The notes below the pieces were generated by a model. It was not told where the DNA came from, ran no database searches, and saw only the letters and a list, made by a program, of their open reading frames with translations. This document shows positions 38,201-50,875 of a stretch of 64,000 nt of DNA, in pieces. The position numbers and the translations under genes were made by a program. The DNA lies in assembly GCA_000310025.1 (NCBI GenBank), contig FN649736.1, positions 5,323,659-5,387,658 on the forward strand, given 5' to 3'. This stretch comes from Ectocarpus siliculosus (taxonomy: Eukaryota; Sar; Phaeophyceae; Ectocarpales; Ectocarpaceae). How positions within the stretch are numbered: position 1 is the first letter of the stretch; each line of letters starts with the position of its first letter.

Positions 38201-40407
38201 CACGTTTGTCAATTACTCAGAATAAAGGTCTGGTGGGCAGCATGAAGGTTACAGATGATTTCTTTCGGTATTCCGGGAGACTGCACCATCCAGCCCATGA
38301 ACAGTCTGGAGCGTGTAGCTTTTGTGAGCTGGCTGTGCTGACGTTTATCGAGCTACCGCTATGTTGCTTGGCTCGACGCGGTACCACACTGCCATCTCCA
38401 CTGGTATCCGCTTTAAATTTTGTATCCACCATTGCCATTGTGCGTCATTGTTGTCCTTGGGGCGAATCAGACGGAACAAGACACCTTTGAGTAAACCGGC
38501 GACAAAACGAAGGCAAGGAGTCATCTGGGGTAAGACAAAGGACAAGCTCTTTGGAAACAGAAGACTCATCCTAGCCCTCGCCGACATGGTAGAGCTTCAT
38601 TCAACCGTTGCGCCTGAGGACGCGTTCATCATGTAAGCACGCGCCTTTCGTTGTAGAACGAAGTCTTCGATATAGACTTGATCTGACCCAAGCATTCGTC
38701 TAGAAGAGTGCCCGCAGATGGGCGTTTGGGTGGACAGCGGTCGAGTTGAGGGTATCCTCTCCCGAGTAGAATACATGCGTCGGTCCGGAAGGAATGGCGC
38801 ATATGTATATGGCCACCGCTGTGCAGTTGGTGTACCGCTCTATTTACCTGCTTGTATAACGACGGGCCTGTCACAGAAGGATATCCTTGGGTGTGTAGAA
38901 AGCCCGCTTACTCCATTAGGCTTCTTCCTACAACTTGAGTGACGATGTTCACTGCATTCGATTCCTCGGCAGGCATGACAACATCGTATACCACGGCCAT
39001 CTCCCCCCAGACGAGTGGAATCAGTTGCTACAGGAGTCAAAGTTCATCATCGGCCTGGGTGAGCCCTTCTGCAGCCAGACGTGTATGCTTGAAACCAGCG
39101 TTTGCCGCCGTATTGGCCCAGCCACGGCAATACATTAAGGTCCATGGTCTTTTCATCTTCGGGGTTCCTCAACTGAGGAACGTGCCCATACTCTTGAAAT
39201 ATCGTGATTAACTTGAAACGCTACCACTGATCCGCCTAGCTCATGGGAGTTCCTGTCGTGTTTGCACCTTCGTTTCCATGAAAGTCACTTGTTGATTGAG
39301 GTTACTCCTTTATGGCCCTTGGAAGGTTTGGTGCACCCCTATCGTTGCACCAGTCGAATCACGTACAATACTTGTGGCGTCTTCTCAAGATGCCGATGCT
39401 GTAACCGTTCGTGGTTACGGATGTAACAGCACTCGCGAGGCCAACCCGGATCCAATCGCTCTGTCGAGTCCTTGACCGTCAGCTTCGCAAGACACAGCAT
39501 CACTGGGAGATTTGTCCATGGACCCGCTGACCATCAGTCCATGGACCCCCTGACCATCAAGTTTGCCACTGATATCTTCGCTGGTGCCACGTCAATCTCT
39601 ATCTTTTTTTCAGGCAATCCGCTTTTGGGCCCATCCGCCGTGGATGCGGTGAGAGCTGGGTGCGCCTACCTTAACCCTATTTTCTTAAGGCCGGAGAAGA
39701 AGATCTACAACTCCCAACACCCATTCCTGGCACAACGCGTCGGAGAGCCATACGTGTGCTCCTTCGAACAGCATGTAAGGCTGCGAGGCTAAGGCTGAAA
39801 CCCGGAACTTCTGTTTGAGACATTTCCCTTGTACGATCGCATTTGCCAACAGTCGTGTGCTCAATTCCGATACTTGACTCGAAACCTGAGGCTTCTCGTC
39901 TCTTGCGTAGGGTAGTCAAGTACCTTGCTGTCTTACAACAGATCTACCGTTGGCAATAAACCCTTGTATGTACGTACACACACGTGATGAGGACAAGTTT
40001 TTGCGTATTGCGCAATATAGCGGGTCAGGTGTTGGGCCTCCTGTTGCCTCACGTCGGTGCCAACTGTTCAGCGGCACTGAGTTGGGAGCCATGGGTGCGT
40101 ACCACTACCCAAGAGAAGTGTTCCTCTCTGGCCTCCACTATTGCGTCCATTCCTTCTCTACTTGGTTCTTCAATACTTGGTTCTTCAACAACCCCAGGTG
40201 GTTCCCATGAGCCAGCCATATCTGTCTTACTGTCTTACCTCAACTGTTTTCGTTTCAACACAGAATGCCTACGCGGCAGTGGACTGCGCCCGCAGAGCAT
40301 TGGAGCAGGATCTGTCGCCGATGATACCGCAAGAGCTCACTAAGGAGGCTCACGCTGCACGAGTTAGAGAAATTTTCGAGCCTTTGATTGTGACGTCACC
40401 AAGATGA
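35293..40407 (+). CDS. MGAT5-like alpha-1,6-N-acetylglucosaminyltransferase, family GT18
   Basis: Predicted Golgi type II membrane enzyme that adds beta-1,6-GlcNAc to N-glycans in animals; the algal substrate is unknown. Model: 35293-35871, 36536-36635, 37661-37835, 38471-38632, 38973-39058, 39614-39774 and 40264-40407; 468 aa, phases all agree. The N-terminus has a basic stretch then a hydrophobic anchor (VISSLLLYLTVGRLLFVL). Conserved blocks: GMRVLIYTMDS with GGPAGEIIIRESLTRTL; DPWTWAGKG; ILDYFGSDEPHANLGVPLT and FLGY; GVIWGKTKDK with VELHSTV; HGHLPPDEWNQLLQESKFI; GLGNPLLGPSAVDAVRAGCA (joined across an intron) and SQHPFLAQRVGEPYVCSF. It is shorter than human MGAT5 (about 740 aa) and lacks the Cys-rich C-terminus. 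A GGTGAGC at 35663 could mark a small extra intron in exon 1; the ATG at 35329 is an alternative start. Confidence 0.93.
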
Positions 40408-41111
40408 CAATACCCCGGAGGGGTAGCGCCACTTCAGACAATGTCCACAGGGTACAAGCAAGTTCCAGGCGGATCTTTGTCCGGGGCATTTACACAATTC
40501 TGGCTATTTGTGTCGCGGTCTCGAATACTGCTTACTGGAAGGGTGTGGATTTTGTACCTTGTTTAGTCGTAACTTGTTTAGTCGTAACTTGTTTGTTGTA
40601 ACGACAACTTTGATTGATCGTTTCGGCTACTTTGCACTCAGGATCAGTTCAGTGATGACGCTCACTTCATGAGAGCGTGCTGTGCGAATCCCTTTTTATC
40701 CTTTCGTCCATGAGAGCAGGGACTGACGGATTTCAATGTTAAAACATAGATAGGAGTAGAAACAGCACGCAACTGCAAAACGCTGGTGACCAACGGCTGG
40801 AGCCTGTCCCATGCACCGATGCACTCTCGCACAGCAAGAATCAAGAGGGCTAGCAGGTGGAGAGAGAAATTCTAGAAACCACCCCTCCGAGCTTCGGGGA
40901 ATGGAATTGTTTTTCACGCACAAAAAACGGTTCAAACCGGACAATCCTAGCATCCAATACCCACGGCCGTGCCAAGGCACGTACGGCCGGCGACAGTCAC
41001 GCACACCATCGCACATGTCTGCTGGTCAGCAAGGCAGCGGAGTTCTGGTACGGCCGTTAAGGCGCTCTCGGGCGCCCACGTGACATAAAATGGTCTCTTG
41101 ATGTCCCGCAC
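40408..41111. other. convergent intergenic region
   Basis: The GT18 gene and the amine oxidase end towards each other here. I see a short direct repeat (TTGTTTAGTCGTAAC, twice, about 40559-40588) and no gene. Confidence 0.5.
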
Positions 41112-42077
41112 TCAAGCAAGGCGGCGGCATGTGGAGCCTCGGCGAAACCCTTCTCGGCTAAGGTATTTGTGCTGCAGTTCCGCTTGCTCGTTCTTTCTGT
41201 GCCCGTTGGACTGCTTGGAGCACGCCTGAAGCAGCCCTGTGCAGTTCGGCACAACGGACACACACACCCCCGAGCACAGAAAAGGAACGATCGTGATCTC
41301 ACCGTATTGTTTGTTTTCAACTCTTCTTGTGCGGTACACGGCGGTGCTTCCCAGCTAGCAAAACTGCAAACCGTGTTCTGGTGTCGTGTCGGTTTCGACC
41401 CACTCGGCCGAATGGTATTTCACTATGACAACCAGAACGTGCGTAGTTAAGCAGCCTGAGCAATGATTGATATATTTCAAAATGGAGAACTTTGGGGAAA
41501 CGAGGTGACTGTTGGCAAAAACATCTTACCTATCTCCCGAGTCGATCGCAGCATGGACCGTCGTGCCGGTTGGTGTATTGGTGTGTTCTCCAGCAAAAAA
41601 CAACGTTCCGTTGACGCTAGCGGCCAGGTGAGCATGAGTAGTCTCGTCGAACCCGATTCGCGGGTAGCAATAACCACCCCGCACGAACGGCTCGTCTTTC
41701 ACCCAATCGTGAACCAGGCCTCCGACATACGCTGAGCTCGGAAGCTCCGCTAGTGTGCCCTCGCCTTGTCCCCCGCTAACGCTGGTCTCACGGCGCGGTT
41801 CGCAGTGCTCCGGTGCAATACCGGTGTGTACTTCCACTGTTTCTTCCCAATCACCTTTACCGGTGCACCCACCGCCCTCAAGCCACTTTCGTCCCCTGAA
41901 CATGTCATCCAGCTGGTCAAGGGCCTTCTTGAGAGCCTCTTTTGGCTTGACAGACGTCACCGCGTCTGCGCGAGGCCCGGCAGCAAAACCGACCGCGAGC
42001 ATAGTGTAGCCCCCCTCGGGAAGATTAGGCAAATGCCTTCATTGGTGTTCGAAAAATCGCGTCGCATGTGAGCAGGG

Positions 42078-42113
<36 letters not shown>

Positions 42114-45100
42114 AAATCCGGGGCGGCCCAATCCTTTTGACCTTTTACCCCCCCCCCCCCAAAAACGGGGGGGGGGACCCCGGGGTTTTTCCGGGACCGG
42201 GGTTTTCAATTCCAAAAGCGAAAAGCCCGGGGGGTTTTTGGGGGACCCCAGAAGGGGGGGGCGCCCCCCCGCCAAGGGGGGTGGGGACTTTGGGTTTTTT
42301 TCTTGGGGGGGGGGGAAACGCCCCCAGGACTTTATTTTTTTTTTGGGGGGTTTCCCTCCCCAAAAAATTTTTAACCCCTGGTGAACTCCCCCAGGAANNN
42401 NNNNNNNNNNNNNNNNNNNNNNNNNNNNNNNNNNNNNNNNNNNNNNNNNNNNNNNNNNNNNNNNNNNNNNNNNNNNNNNNNNNNNNNNNNNNNNNNNCAA
42501 AACCGGGACAGAGCACGCCGGGTTTTCGCCGGACCAGGCTCTCACATCACCAAGCGCGAAGCGCCGTGAGGTATTTGGCGAGTCGCATGAAGGGTGAGCT
42601 GCATCCTGCTAAGGGTGTTCGGCATCTTGTGCTTACTTCCTTGCGTACGGATGACAGCTACGTATGACTTAATTTATTTTCTGGTGCTTTCACTTCCAGA
42701 GACAGTTGTAAGCACTGTGTAACTGCCTCGAGGAAGCTTGACCAATTTAACACAACGTGGTGCGATCATCCCCCGTTGCGCGGAGTGAGGTTTCTCCACC
42801 CCGCACAACATGATCTACTCGACCACCATTATGGTTACCGCAAAAAAAAAAAACGAGGTAAAAAAAAAAAACGGTAACCTGGTTGCCGAGTTCACGAAGT
42901 GAATTGGCTTGTTTTACAACGTCGTTGCCAAGTGACGAAAACCCAATCCCGATGGCAAACACCGAGTGGGGGGCTTGTTTTACAACGTCGTTGCCAAGCG
43001 ACGAAAACCCAAACCCCGATGGCAAACACCGGGGGGGGCGGGAGGGGGGGTCTTAATCGTCACATCGAGTGTGGGGTAGTACCACGGGAAAATGTATATA
43101 CACAGGGTCATACACAGCGGTGAAGGGTTAGGGTTAGATTATTCAATCCTCCAGGTAGAGTATTCGATCCCAGCCTACTTTACATCAGTGGCACAAAGGA
43201 AAAATCCCTAGAACCGTCATAACCTCGTCGTTGTTGGAGACCACATTCTAGATTCAAACATTTCTCGAATTCTCCTTGAGCGCACCTGAACCAGAATTCC
43301 GGGATAAAACTCTCCGAGCAGATGCAGCCGTGCAGCAGTGGTGGTAGCACCCGGCGATCGAACTTGAGTATCACTTTCACGATGCTGCAGAGCCCCATGT
43401 GTTGAAAGGCAGCCAACTTCGCCTCTGGCAGAGGAGGTACGAATTCCACATCCTACATGTTGTTGACGCAGCAGAGGGGGGAGGATTTCGGCATTGTTCA
43501 AGAGAAATATCAACGTGCTTACACGGCCATAATAACTACATGTCAAAGAGAGGAGCGGTGCTGCTTGCATGAAGGCGTGGTGGCAAGGAAGCAAGCAAGC
43601 ATATTCGTTTCTCAAGGCGGTTAGGCTCGCGACAAAGTGCTCATGTCCCAAAGGTCGCTCGTTCGCGGGGCGCAAGCTCTTTCTTTCATTGTTCGCAGCA
43701 CTTCCCCAAGCAAACAACATTTTTATCAGCTCAGAGGAATACCCTATGGTACATGTTAAGATCAAACGTCGTTGGAAATGTTGTGCGTCTGGCGCAACAA
43801 CAGAATGGTGGTATATGCTCTGGCCCCTGAACCATATGCGGGGGACCCACTGATGTGTGAACGTCTGCGCCGCGGTGCCCATTGTGAACACTTGTAGTTG
43901 CTATGCATATCTGACGCGTGCATCGAGGGTGCTACGCCTGACGTCTAGACCACACCCAGTGCAACCTTTGCCCATGATTGGAGGGCGATTTACAATTTAC
44001 AACCGGTATTGAGATCAACGTGATTGGGTTCCTTCCATGAACAAACGCCCACGACGTTCGATGTGTTGGACAGGAGCAGAACGAGGTCAGAGGTGCAGAA
44101 AGTGACATCTGGGTGGCACGTACCCCATCCTGTAGGACCGAAAGCGGCAAGGCGCTCACGACATGCGTGCCCTGTTCTATTCGCCCATCCCTGCACGTGA
44201 CCGTCGCCAGCCCTGACGCCGTGAACTCCACCTTAGACACTGGCCAATCCGTCTGAATGCAACTATTTATAGTATTCAGCAGCAGGACCAGCAGCAGTGT
44301 TCGCAGTGTAGCCGCAGCAGGTATGCGAAGAGTCACGTTGCAGTTAAGCAAGCACGAGGTCACATGCACGTGGCACCAGAGACAAAAACAAATTCAAAAC
44401 CAATTCATCGCCCGGAGCCAAAGTATGCCAACGATGATTGAATCGACCTCTTATTTCGCTGCAAGCGTCGGTCGGTCGTACATGAAGCCAACCGGAGGAT
44501 GACACACTTAAGTCCAAACCTTTAGTGACTAGTGGATACACAAGGGAAAATGGAGTACAGAACGGGGCAAGGTGTCCTTGGTAGCCCCGCACGCCTTTCT
44601 GACCCAGGAGCACCAGAAACACCCATGGTTGCCTTCTTAGCTCCAACGCGGTGTGATTCAACGGGCTTCCGCACTTACAGAGGGCTGTGCCGAATTTCCC
44701 AGCTAACAATTATTCAGGAATGTCTTCTGCACTGACCCTACGAACATAGGCTTCGTTGATCCCAAGCCTTTTGTATGACACCGGACGGACAACTCAACCA
44801 TCGCACCTTTCAAGTCCGGCGCTCAGCTCGTCTACCACTTGCCCCAACGAGCCCTGGTTGTTGCGGGAAGGAGTCATTGAGAGAAGGAAAATAGCCGAGG
44901 TTTCACCCTTGATACAGATTTTTCGGCTTCGCAGTTGTGTATTCGATGCTTGACAACCAACCGAGGGCAAAATTTCAGGGGCAGCAGTGTTTCCCGGCAG
45001 TACATGAACTCGAAGCAACGTGCCCGGACCTGTGCACTTGCAAAACATGCCATTCGCTGTACTCCCAGCAGCACACACGCGGCATCCTTACTTGCGCCAA

Positions 45101-47447
45101 ACCTACACAAGAGAGCGCGGCAGAAAAAGCTGAAACACGCAATTGTTTCGAGCAGCTCGACAAGATTGTATCGATATGCGGTCGCCCTATCGGCTGCACT
45201 GCGATTGAGAGGTTTATAGCTCCTCCTGATCCGCAACAACAGGCAGTTCGTGTTGACCTGGAGCACGAAGGTGCGATCACCGTCCACGTCCCACTCGTGC
45301 TCCACGTAGCACGTGCCCGCCAGGCTCGTGTCTTCCAGAGCAGCCCCGACAGTGTTCGCGTATCTGGGCACCCAGGTGGACGAAAAAACACACGTGTTTT
45401 GACTTGAATGAACATACTTACCAACACTGCAGGAATTGTCGTGGGCTGGCGTGTGCGAAGGAAGGCGTCATATCATGCAGACGCGTGACGACGTTGGTAC
45501 TGCAGGTACGTTTACGTCGGGAGTCTGTGCTTCATACTCGCGCACCCAGCATCAGCGACGCCCATCATGGACTTCCCCACGCCGGCCGCCTCAAGCCCGT
45601 CACGCAACGAGAGGGGTTGCCGCCGCCGCTGCTGCCGCTGCTGCAACGGCTGGGGTGGTATTACTTTCTCTGTTGTCGTTGCTGCTGCCGCTTCTCCTCC
45701 TGATGAGGGAGGAGGATTCAACTCCACAGGACCAATCTCAGATGGTCCGTCCTCGTCCTCGAGTACGAGCTCCCCCTCTTGGAGCTTGATCGCAGGCCAC
45801 AAGTCGGCCAGGCTTGCAAGATAGTCGTTCAGATGCACGAAGGCTGGGTCCTGACAACCAATCAATCGGAAAGGTCGCATCGTTGAAGAAGCTGTAGGCT
45901 AGCAAACTTGATCTGGTCCGCAGTTCATATCGATCGTTACATGCGGTTGGCACCAACGCACGCGATATAACCCAACGGCGCGAATGTCAGCCCACAATGT
46001 TGCCGTGGGAAGACTTTCGCATGCTTCCAAGAGCTACGAGTGCTGCGAGATCCGGGGATGCGAAACCCCACCAGACGTATCATCTGTATGGCCCGCTGAG
46101 GTTAGTGGAACCCAAGGCCGCGAGATCAAGATGGACGTTTGGATAACAGAGAACCAGATAGGGCCGGCCGGCCCATTAATCAAGGTGGAAATTCTGCCCT
46201 TGGCATTCTGAGCGTGCATGTGTTAATTTTTTTCCCAGAAAGATAATGGTCTCGCCGAGAGTACGCGGGGCACTGCCTTTGAGGCACTCCATGAGCACCT
46301 GGTATCTTGGAACTCACGCAGCCAAGTCCAACATCGCCTGCATTCTCGCGGTCGAATGCGACCCCATCTCACTGCGCGCGACGTATCTTTCCCTTGACCG
46401 TCGACGGTTACGAGTGCACACAACTTCTTGCCAGCACCTTCGAGTCCAATGCAAGCATGCGCTTCTCGCCCCCAACGTAGAAGAGCCCCCACCCGTCGTT
46501 GCTGTCTGCCGGCAACGGACCCCCGTCACCCTGCGCCAATGAGATGAGCTCCTCCATCTTCCAGCCCTTTTCCTCGGCGAGCCGGTAGAGCGAAGTCTGA
46601 TCACCATGGAGCAACTCAGCTCCCAAGTCGAGCTGGGCAGTACAGTACACGTTCAGGTCAGGTACGGGAAATAACGTTACCGCTGATACGAAATGGTCGA
46701 ACAAAGTGTAAACAGGAGGAAGATCGAAATAGCGCGTTTCACACACATCTGACAAAAGAATCTCGACATCGATCGACACTTGGCTGCTCAGCTTCACGTC
46801 GTGTAGATGTTATAATAGTTGTCATGCATATCGGTACATAGACTGCTGGAAGAGCGAAAGGATAGAGTCCGCGTGGACAGCAGCGGTGGACACGTGGGCA
46901 CAGGGTAGTTTTTGGTGGTTGTATGCATACGATTGCCACACGTTGCCATACAACTGCAACAGCAACAGCAGTGGTCTGCAGGCCGGAAGTGTCCGAGTTA
47001 GGTCGAAGGACAGTACAAGAGGACGGACGACGGCGAGGCATCATCATCAGTGCTTTAACGGCGAGATTGACGACATGTGTTCATGTGTACGTGTAATGGG
47101 CCACTCACGGAGAATCCCTCGATGAAGGACTTATCAGTTCTGATGCGACCACCAATCCTCGTGGACGCCTCGAGAAGCACAATGTTTTCTGTGCTTAAGC
47201 CATGCTCCGTCACCAGCTGTTGAGCGCACCTCAGGCCAGCTAATCCACCTCCCAGCAAGATCACACGAGGCTTGTCGCTATTAATAGTTTCCACACCTGA
47301 ACATGAGTACATGGCGAGGCCAACAGCAGTCAGCGCAAGACACGCTGCAGGCTGCAGGGGCGTTTCGTGTTCCAGATATGCGGCACCGCAAGGCACCGCA
47401 ACATTTTTGTCGCGAAATATGATATCCACAATCCGCAACCCTCCCAT
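41112..47447 (-). CDS. FAD-dependent amine oxidase (polyamine oxidase-like)
   Basis: Likely oxidises amines such as polyamines with FAD, giving H2O2; the substrate is inferred from family only. Model: complement of 41112-41196, 41530-42036, 43286-43452, 44124-44252, 44807-44853, 45258-45363, 45546-45850, 46438-46632 and 47109-47447, about 627 aa. Start ATG at 47447. Features: hydrophobic stretch near residue 35; FAD Rossmann motif VILLGGGLAGLRCA and LLEASTRIGGRIRT; LDLGAELLHGDQTSLYRLAE; YANTVGAALEDTSLAG; GSLGQVVDELSAGLE; VVSALPLSVLQDG followed by VEFVPPLPEAKLAAF; and C-terminal FFAGEHTNTPTGTTVHAAI. A Gln/Arg-rich insert in the 45546 exon is unusual. Phase shows that a small exon between 44253 and 44806 is unresolved; the last exon (41112-41196) is weaker. 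The 1.2-kb intron 42037-43285 holds a poor-quality region and gap. Confidence 0.88.
42078..42497. other. low-quality homopolymer sequence and 100-N assembly gap
   Basis: 42078-42397 is made of long G, C, A and T runs with almost no normal composition, typical of a failing read end. It is followed by 100 N (42398-42497). It lies inside an amine oxidase intron, so no coding exon need be lost. Any open frame here is meaningless. Confidence 0.93.
42906..43040. repeat. two-copy tandem repeat of about 67 bp in an amine oxidase intron
   Basis: The unit contains GGCTTGTTTTACAACGTCGT, then TGCCAAG(T/C)GACGAAAACCC and GATGGCAAACACCG; copies begin near 42906 and 42973. Both copies lie in the intron 42037-43285. 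Confidence 0.85.
43125..43136. repeat. short interstitial telomere-type repeat (GGGTTA x2)
   Basis: Two TTAGGG-type units inside an amine oxidase intron. Similar short runs lie at 47592-47623, 54072-54086 and, on the other strand, 55002-55013. Confidence 0.6.
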
Positions 47448-47591
47448 CTACGAGCTTTTACGCCCTCTGATTGGTCGAGCGTTGTTTTGGCGGTCGATTC
47501 CTCTCCAGCGCCCTCTCCCTATTTCCGCAAGGCGGCGCAGCCTCGTTTCGGCCCGCGTTTTGGCACAGTTCGCGGCCGCTAGGCCGTGAGT

Positions 47592-47623
47592 GAGGGTTAG
47601 GGTGAGGGTTAGGGTTGGGTTGG
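47592..47623. repeat. interstitial telomere-type repeat
   Basis: GAGGGTTAGGGTGAGGGTTA followed by GGGTTGGG: degenerate TTAGGG units about 145 bases upstream of the amine oxidase start codon (47447). Confidence 0.7.
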
Positions 47624-48607
47624 TTCTGTATCTGTATCTAAGAATTTGGTTTCTTGGGCTGAAAAGTTGCTGCCGTTAGAATTTGTTACATATGCATATG
47701 CATGTACCTTCAAACTATTGTCGCCCTGCAGCAAGCAGCATGCCCATGAATGAGTCTTCCAACACACACGGCACGACAAAACATTGTACCGCACCCCCAC
47801 CTCACCCCCTCAGTCGATCACAACAAATCCCTGTGAAATCCCTTTGGACAGAGAAGAAGCCTTTTATGGACTCTGGTGGAGGCCTACTACCGCCGCAGAC
47901 GATGTAGACTACAGCAGTACATGCTGCGATGTATAATCTGTGCCGCCGTGGACGCTGTATTAGTTGTCGCGTCGTTTGTGTATCGTTTGTGTGGTGGTGT
48001 GCGTCTCTTTGTCTCGATCGGAAAAAACGGACCGCCCGCGCGAAAGCTTACTACGCGATACGCATCATACAGACTACTCCTCTCAGGGGCAGTCTACCGC
48101 AAGCACACATCGGAGTGAGTGGGAGTGAGTGGCTCAGAGGAGTACGGGGGCGTGTCATGGCGATGGGCATTTTGTAGCCGCAGGCCTGGGTTGCATAGCA
48201 TGGTTGAAGAGTGGCATTGCGAATTTCACAGGAAATCAACTCCTGCTAGTACCCCACAGCAGAGATACCGAGATACCGTTGTTACCTGCTGCTATGGAAA
48301 TCGTGGTAATACAGGTAGCTTCTGCTCGCGCTATGGGTTCATTGTTAATCTACAGTTGTGTATGCATGGTCTAGAAAAAGAAAAATCAGTTGCTGGGCTT
48401 GCCTGTCCCTTCTTCTGTTGGCGCCATGGACAAGTGCATTAGCTCGCAGCAGTGACCAGCGGTGACCAGTGACCAGTTCGATAGATGACGGCAAGGAGGT
48501 GCGGGAGCGCAGTCACAGGTGACACATCAGTTCCACAGCACGAGCGGCGGCGGTGTGTAGAGCAGGAGGATATAGGTTGTCTGAGTTGGCAGACGGAACA
48601 CCGCGTG

Positions 48608-48629
48608 ACGCGCGTGACGTCACGCGCGT
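48608..48629. promoter_or_regulatory. 22-bp perfect palindrome with TGACGTCA core
   Basis: Perfect dyad centred between 48618 and 48619, with a TGACGTCA (CRE-type bZIP) core extended by alternating CG. It lies in intergenic DNA, far from either neighbouring start codon. A binding role is inference only. Confidence 0.5.
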
Positions 48630-49810
48630 GGTAGAGGTAGTGGTCTCTTCGACAGAAATACAGAGCCTGCAAAAAAAAAAAAACCCGACAGTCCAAGACA
48701 GGTGCGGAGACCCAAGCTAAATACGTGTCCCTGATTCCCTGGCCTTTGCTTCGATGTTCGCTCGGTCCTTCATAGCTCCTCACACAAACCGTCGCCGCTC
48801 TTTCTATCCATGGTGGGTGATTCCAAGGGTACGTGCCTAGTACAACTGTGCTATCCTCTGTGTCGGGTTACTCCGCATGGACCCAAGCCTGCCGGTGGGT
48901 ATCATATGGAGTACGCACACAATAATTCTATGATAGAGATGGTTTCGTTGTGTCATAATAAGAAAAAAAATAAATAAATAACGGAGATGCTGTTGTGCTG
49001 AGATGCCATTCAAGGAGTGAACCACCGACATCCACACTGGCGAAATGATATCAATTGAACTCTAGACAACTGCTGTATTCATGGCGTCAATATACACAGA
49101 GAACATGGCAGCACCCCAAGGCAATGTTACCAAAGAAAATCGTTCATCATGACGGAGTATGTATCTGGATGCGTTGAAGGGCGGACCATCAGCAAGTCAC
49201 ATTTTTCCAACCGTAGAGGTGAGCGGAGGGCAGACTCATGTGTTTTTGACGTTGATTTCTAGAATTGACTTGCGGACCCTTCGGGTACATTTTTTTTTTT
49301 TTTATATATCTTCGTATAGGTACTTTGTTGGTAAGTTACTGGTAGCCTGTGACCACGGGAATCGACCACGTCAAGTGTTGGACTGGTACGGACCGAAGAA
49401 GGTAATACTACAATGTACTGCTGTGGGTAGAGAGAACGGAACGGTTAGTAGACTAATAATGTGAAGACAACAACAACAACAACAACGACATATGTGCTGT
49501 ACTGTAGTCTAGTCTACAACGCTTGAGTGGGTGACAGGCGATCTTTCGCATCAGATCGTTGGGAGCAGGGTGGCTATCGAACTTGGATAATCTCTCCCGC
49601 TTGAAATCAACTGACAAGCATGTGGCAGGTCCTCGCGGGCTCTCTCAACATCTACAGTATTATCTACTGTATTATTTATCTACTGCATATCTGCAACTTG
49701 TAATCCGGCATCTACGTGTGGATCCACAGGGCTGGCTGCAACCTCAGTAAGTGCAAAACACTTCGAAGTATAGTCTAGAGCAACATTTACCCGCACACAA
49801 TATGAAAAAA

Positions 49811-49903
49811 GGATAAGCAGAGTGTCGGACGCACCCGAACACTGCTGCACACAAGATGATAAAGGTTAAGCAGAGTGTCGGACGCACCCGAACACACTGC
49901 TTG
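49811..49903. repeat. direct repeat, 53-bp period, two copies
   Basis: TAAGCAGAGTGTCGGACGCA followed by CCCGAACAC occurs twice, 53 bases apart, in otherwise featureless intergenic sequence. Confidence 0.85.
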
Positions 49904-50875
49904 TAGCAGCTGGTGACGAAGATAGAACAGTACAATACTCTCACATTGATCAGCTTCGCGCGCTGGAGGCAACGGGCACACTGACACGCATGTTGGCAGG
50001 CGTGCCCGGCCTATCTCGACTCGCTAATAATCTCGACAGCGAGACAGACTACATGTTGTTCAAAATCTACACGTGAAACTTGGGCTATGTATGTATTCGC
50101 ATGTGGCGTGGATATGGAACGAATTGGTAACAGACTTACCCGCACAAGCAAGTAACAATACGGACTTCTAATCTGTGGAAGAGAAATCCAAATCCAGGAA
50201 CAACACAGGATGTCTGTGCACTACATGGATGAATCTCGCCGGCTAACACAAATCGCCCGTTTTTACAAATAATTCACTTTTACAAACGTACCAGAACGCC
50301 CCCTCAGCCATTGTTGTGCATATGCGTAGTATTTATTGTGACGGGACGTTTGCAACCTTTCGTTTTCCTCCGTGTCTCGGACCTTCCCCCATCGTTGAGA
50401 TGAAACGCAGTGACAAACCACCTTGCTTCTCCCGGCACGCCATCAAACAATCACAAGCAACCCCATCGTATCTACAAGAAACTTTTGCTCTCGCCTTCAA
50501 GACTCGGTTACACTTTCACCACACGCATGCGTGCGCGAGACAACACGAACTTGATGCAAACCTGAAGGCGAGGGTTGTCTAACTTCTACATGATACCAAC
50601 AGAGTTTCTTTATTGGACCCCTACTGTACCCGCCAAGCTAAGCACTAAGAGCCAGAACGACAACTGCAGTCGGCATGCACTGGATCAGATCGACGTCGTA
50701 CAACCGGCTGGACGAAAGCTATGGTTTCGAGTAGCCACTAAGAAAGGATGGGCCTACAGATCCTTTCGAGCATGAACGTTGCATGTGAGCTGCGAGGCGG
50801 AACATACGAAAGCGATGCACAGCAGTTTTTTTACCAAAAGAGAGCAGAACAGGTGGGTCTGTTCGAGACGAACGA

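Larger units (their letters stand above)
47448..50875. other. intergenic region between amine oxidase and SPAG16
   Basis: I see no supported gene in 3.4 kb. Contents: a telomere-like patch at 47592-47623, a 22-bp palindrome at 48608-48629, a homopolymer A run near 48670, a poly-T near 49290, (CAA)n at 49469-49485, and a 53-bp direct repeat at 49811-49903. One TACAGCAGTA motif lies at 47910-47919. Confidence 0.5.

Noticed and set aside
42039-42667. Long Gly/Pro-rich frames on both strands
   Set aside because: They are produced by the homopolymer artefact and the N gap.
46223-46437. Extra amine oxidase exon (KKLCALVTVDGQGKD frame)
   Set aside because: It does not join in phase to the neighbouring exons, while 46438 joins directly to 45850 in phase 0.
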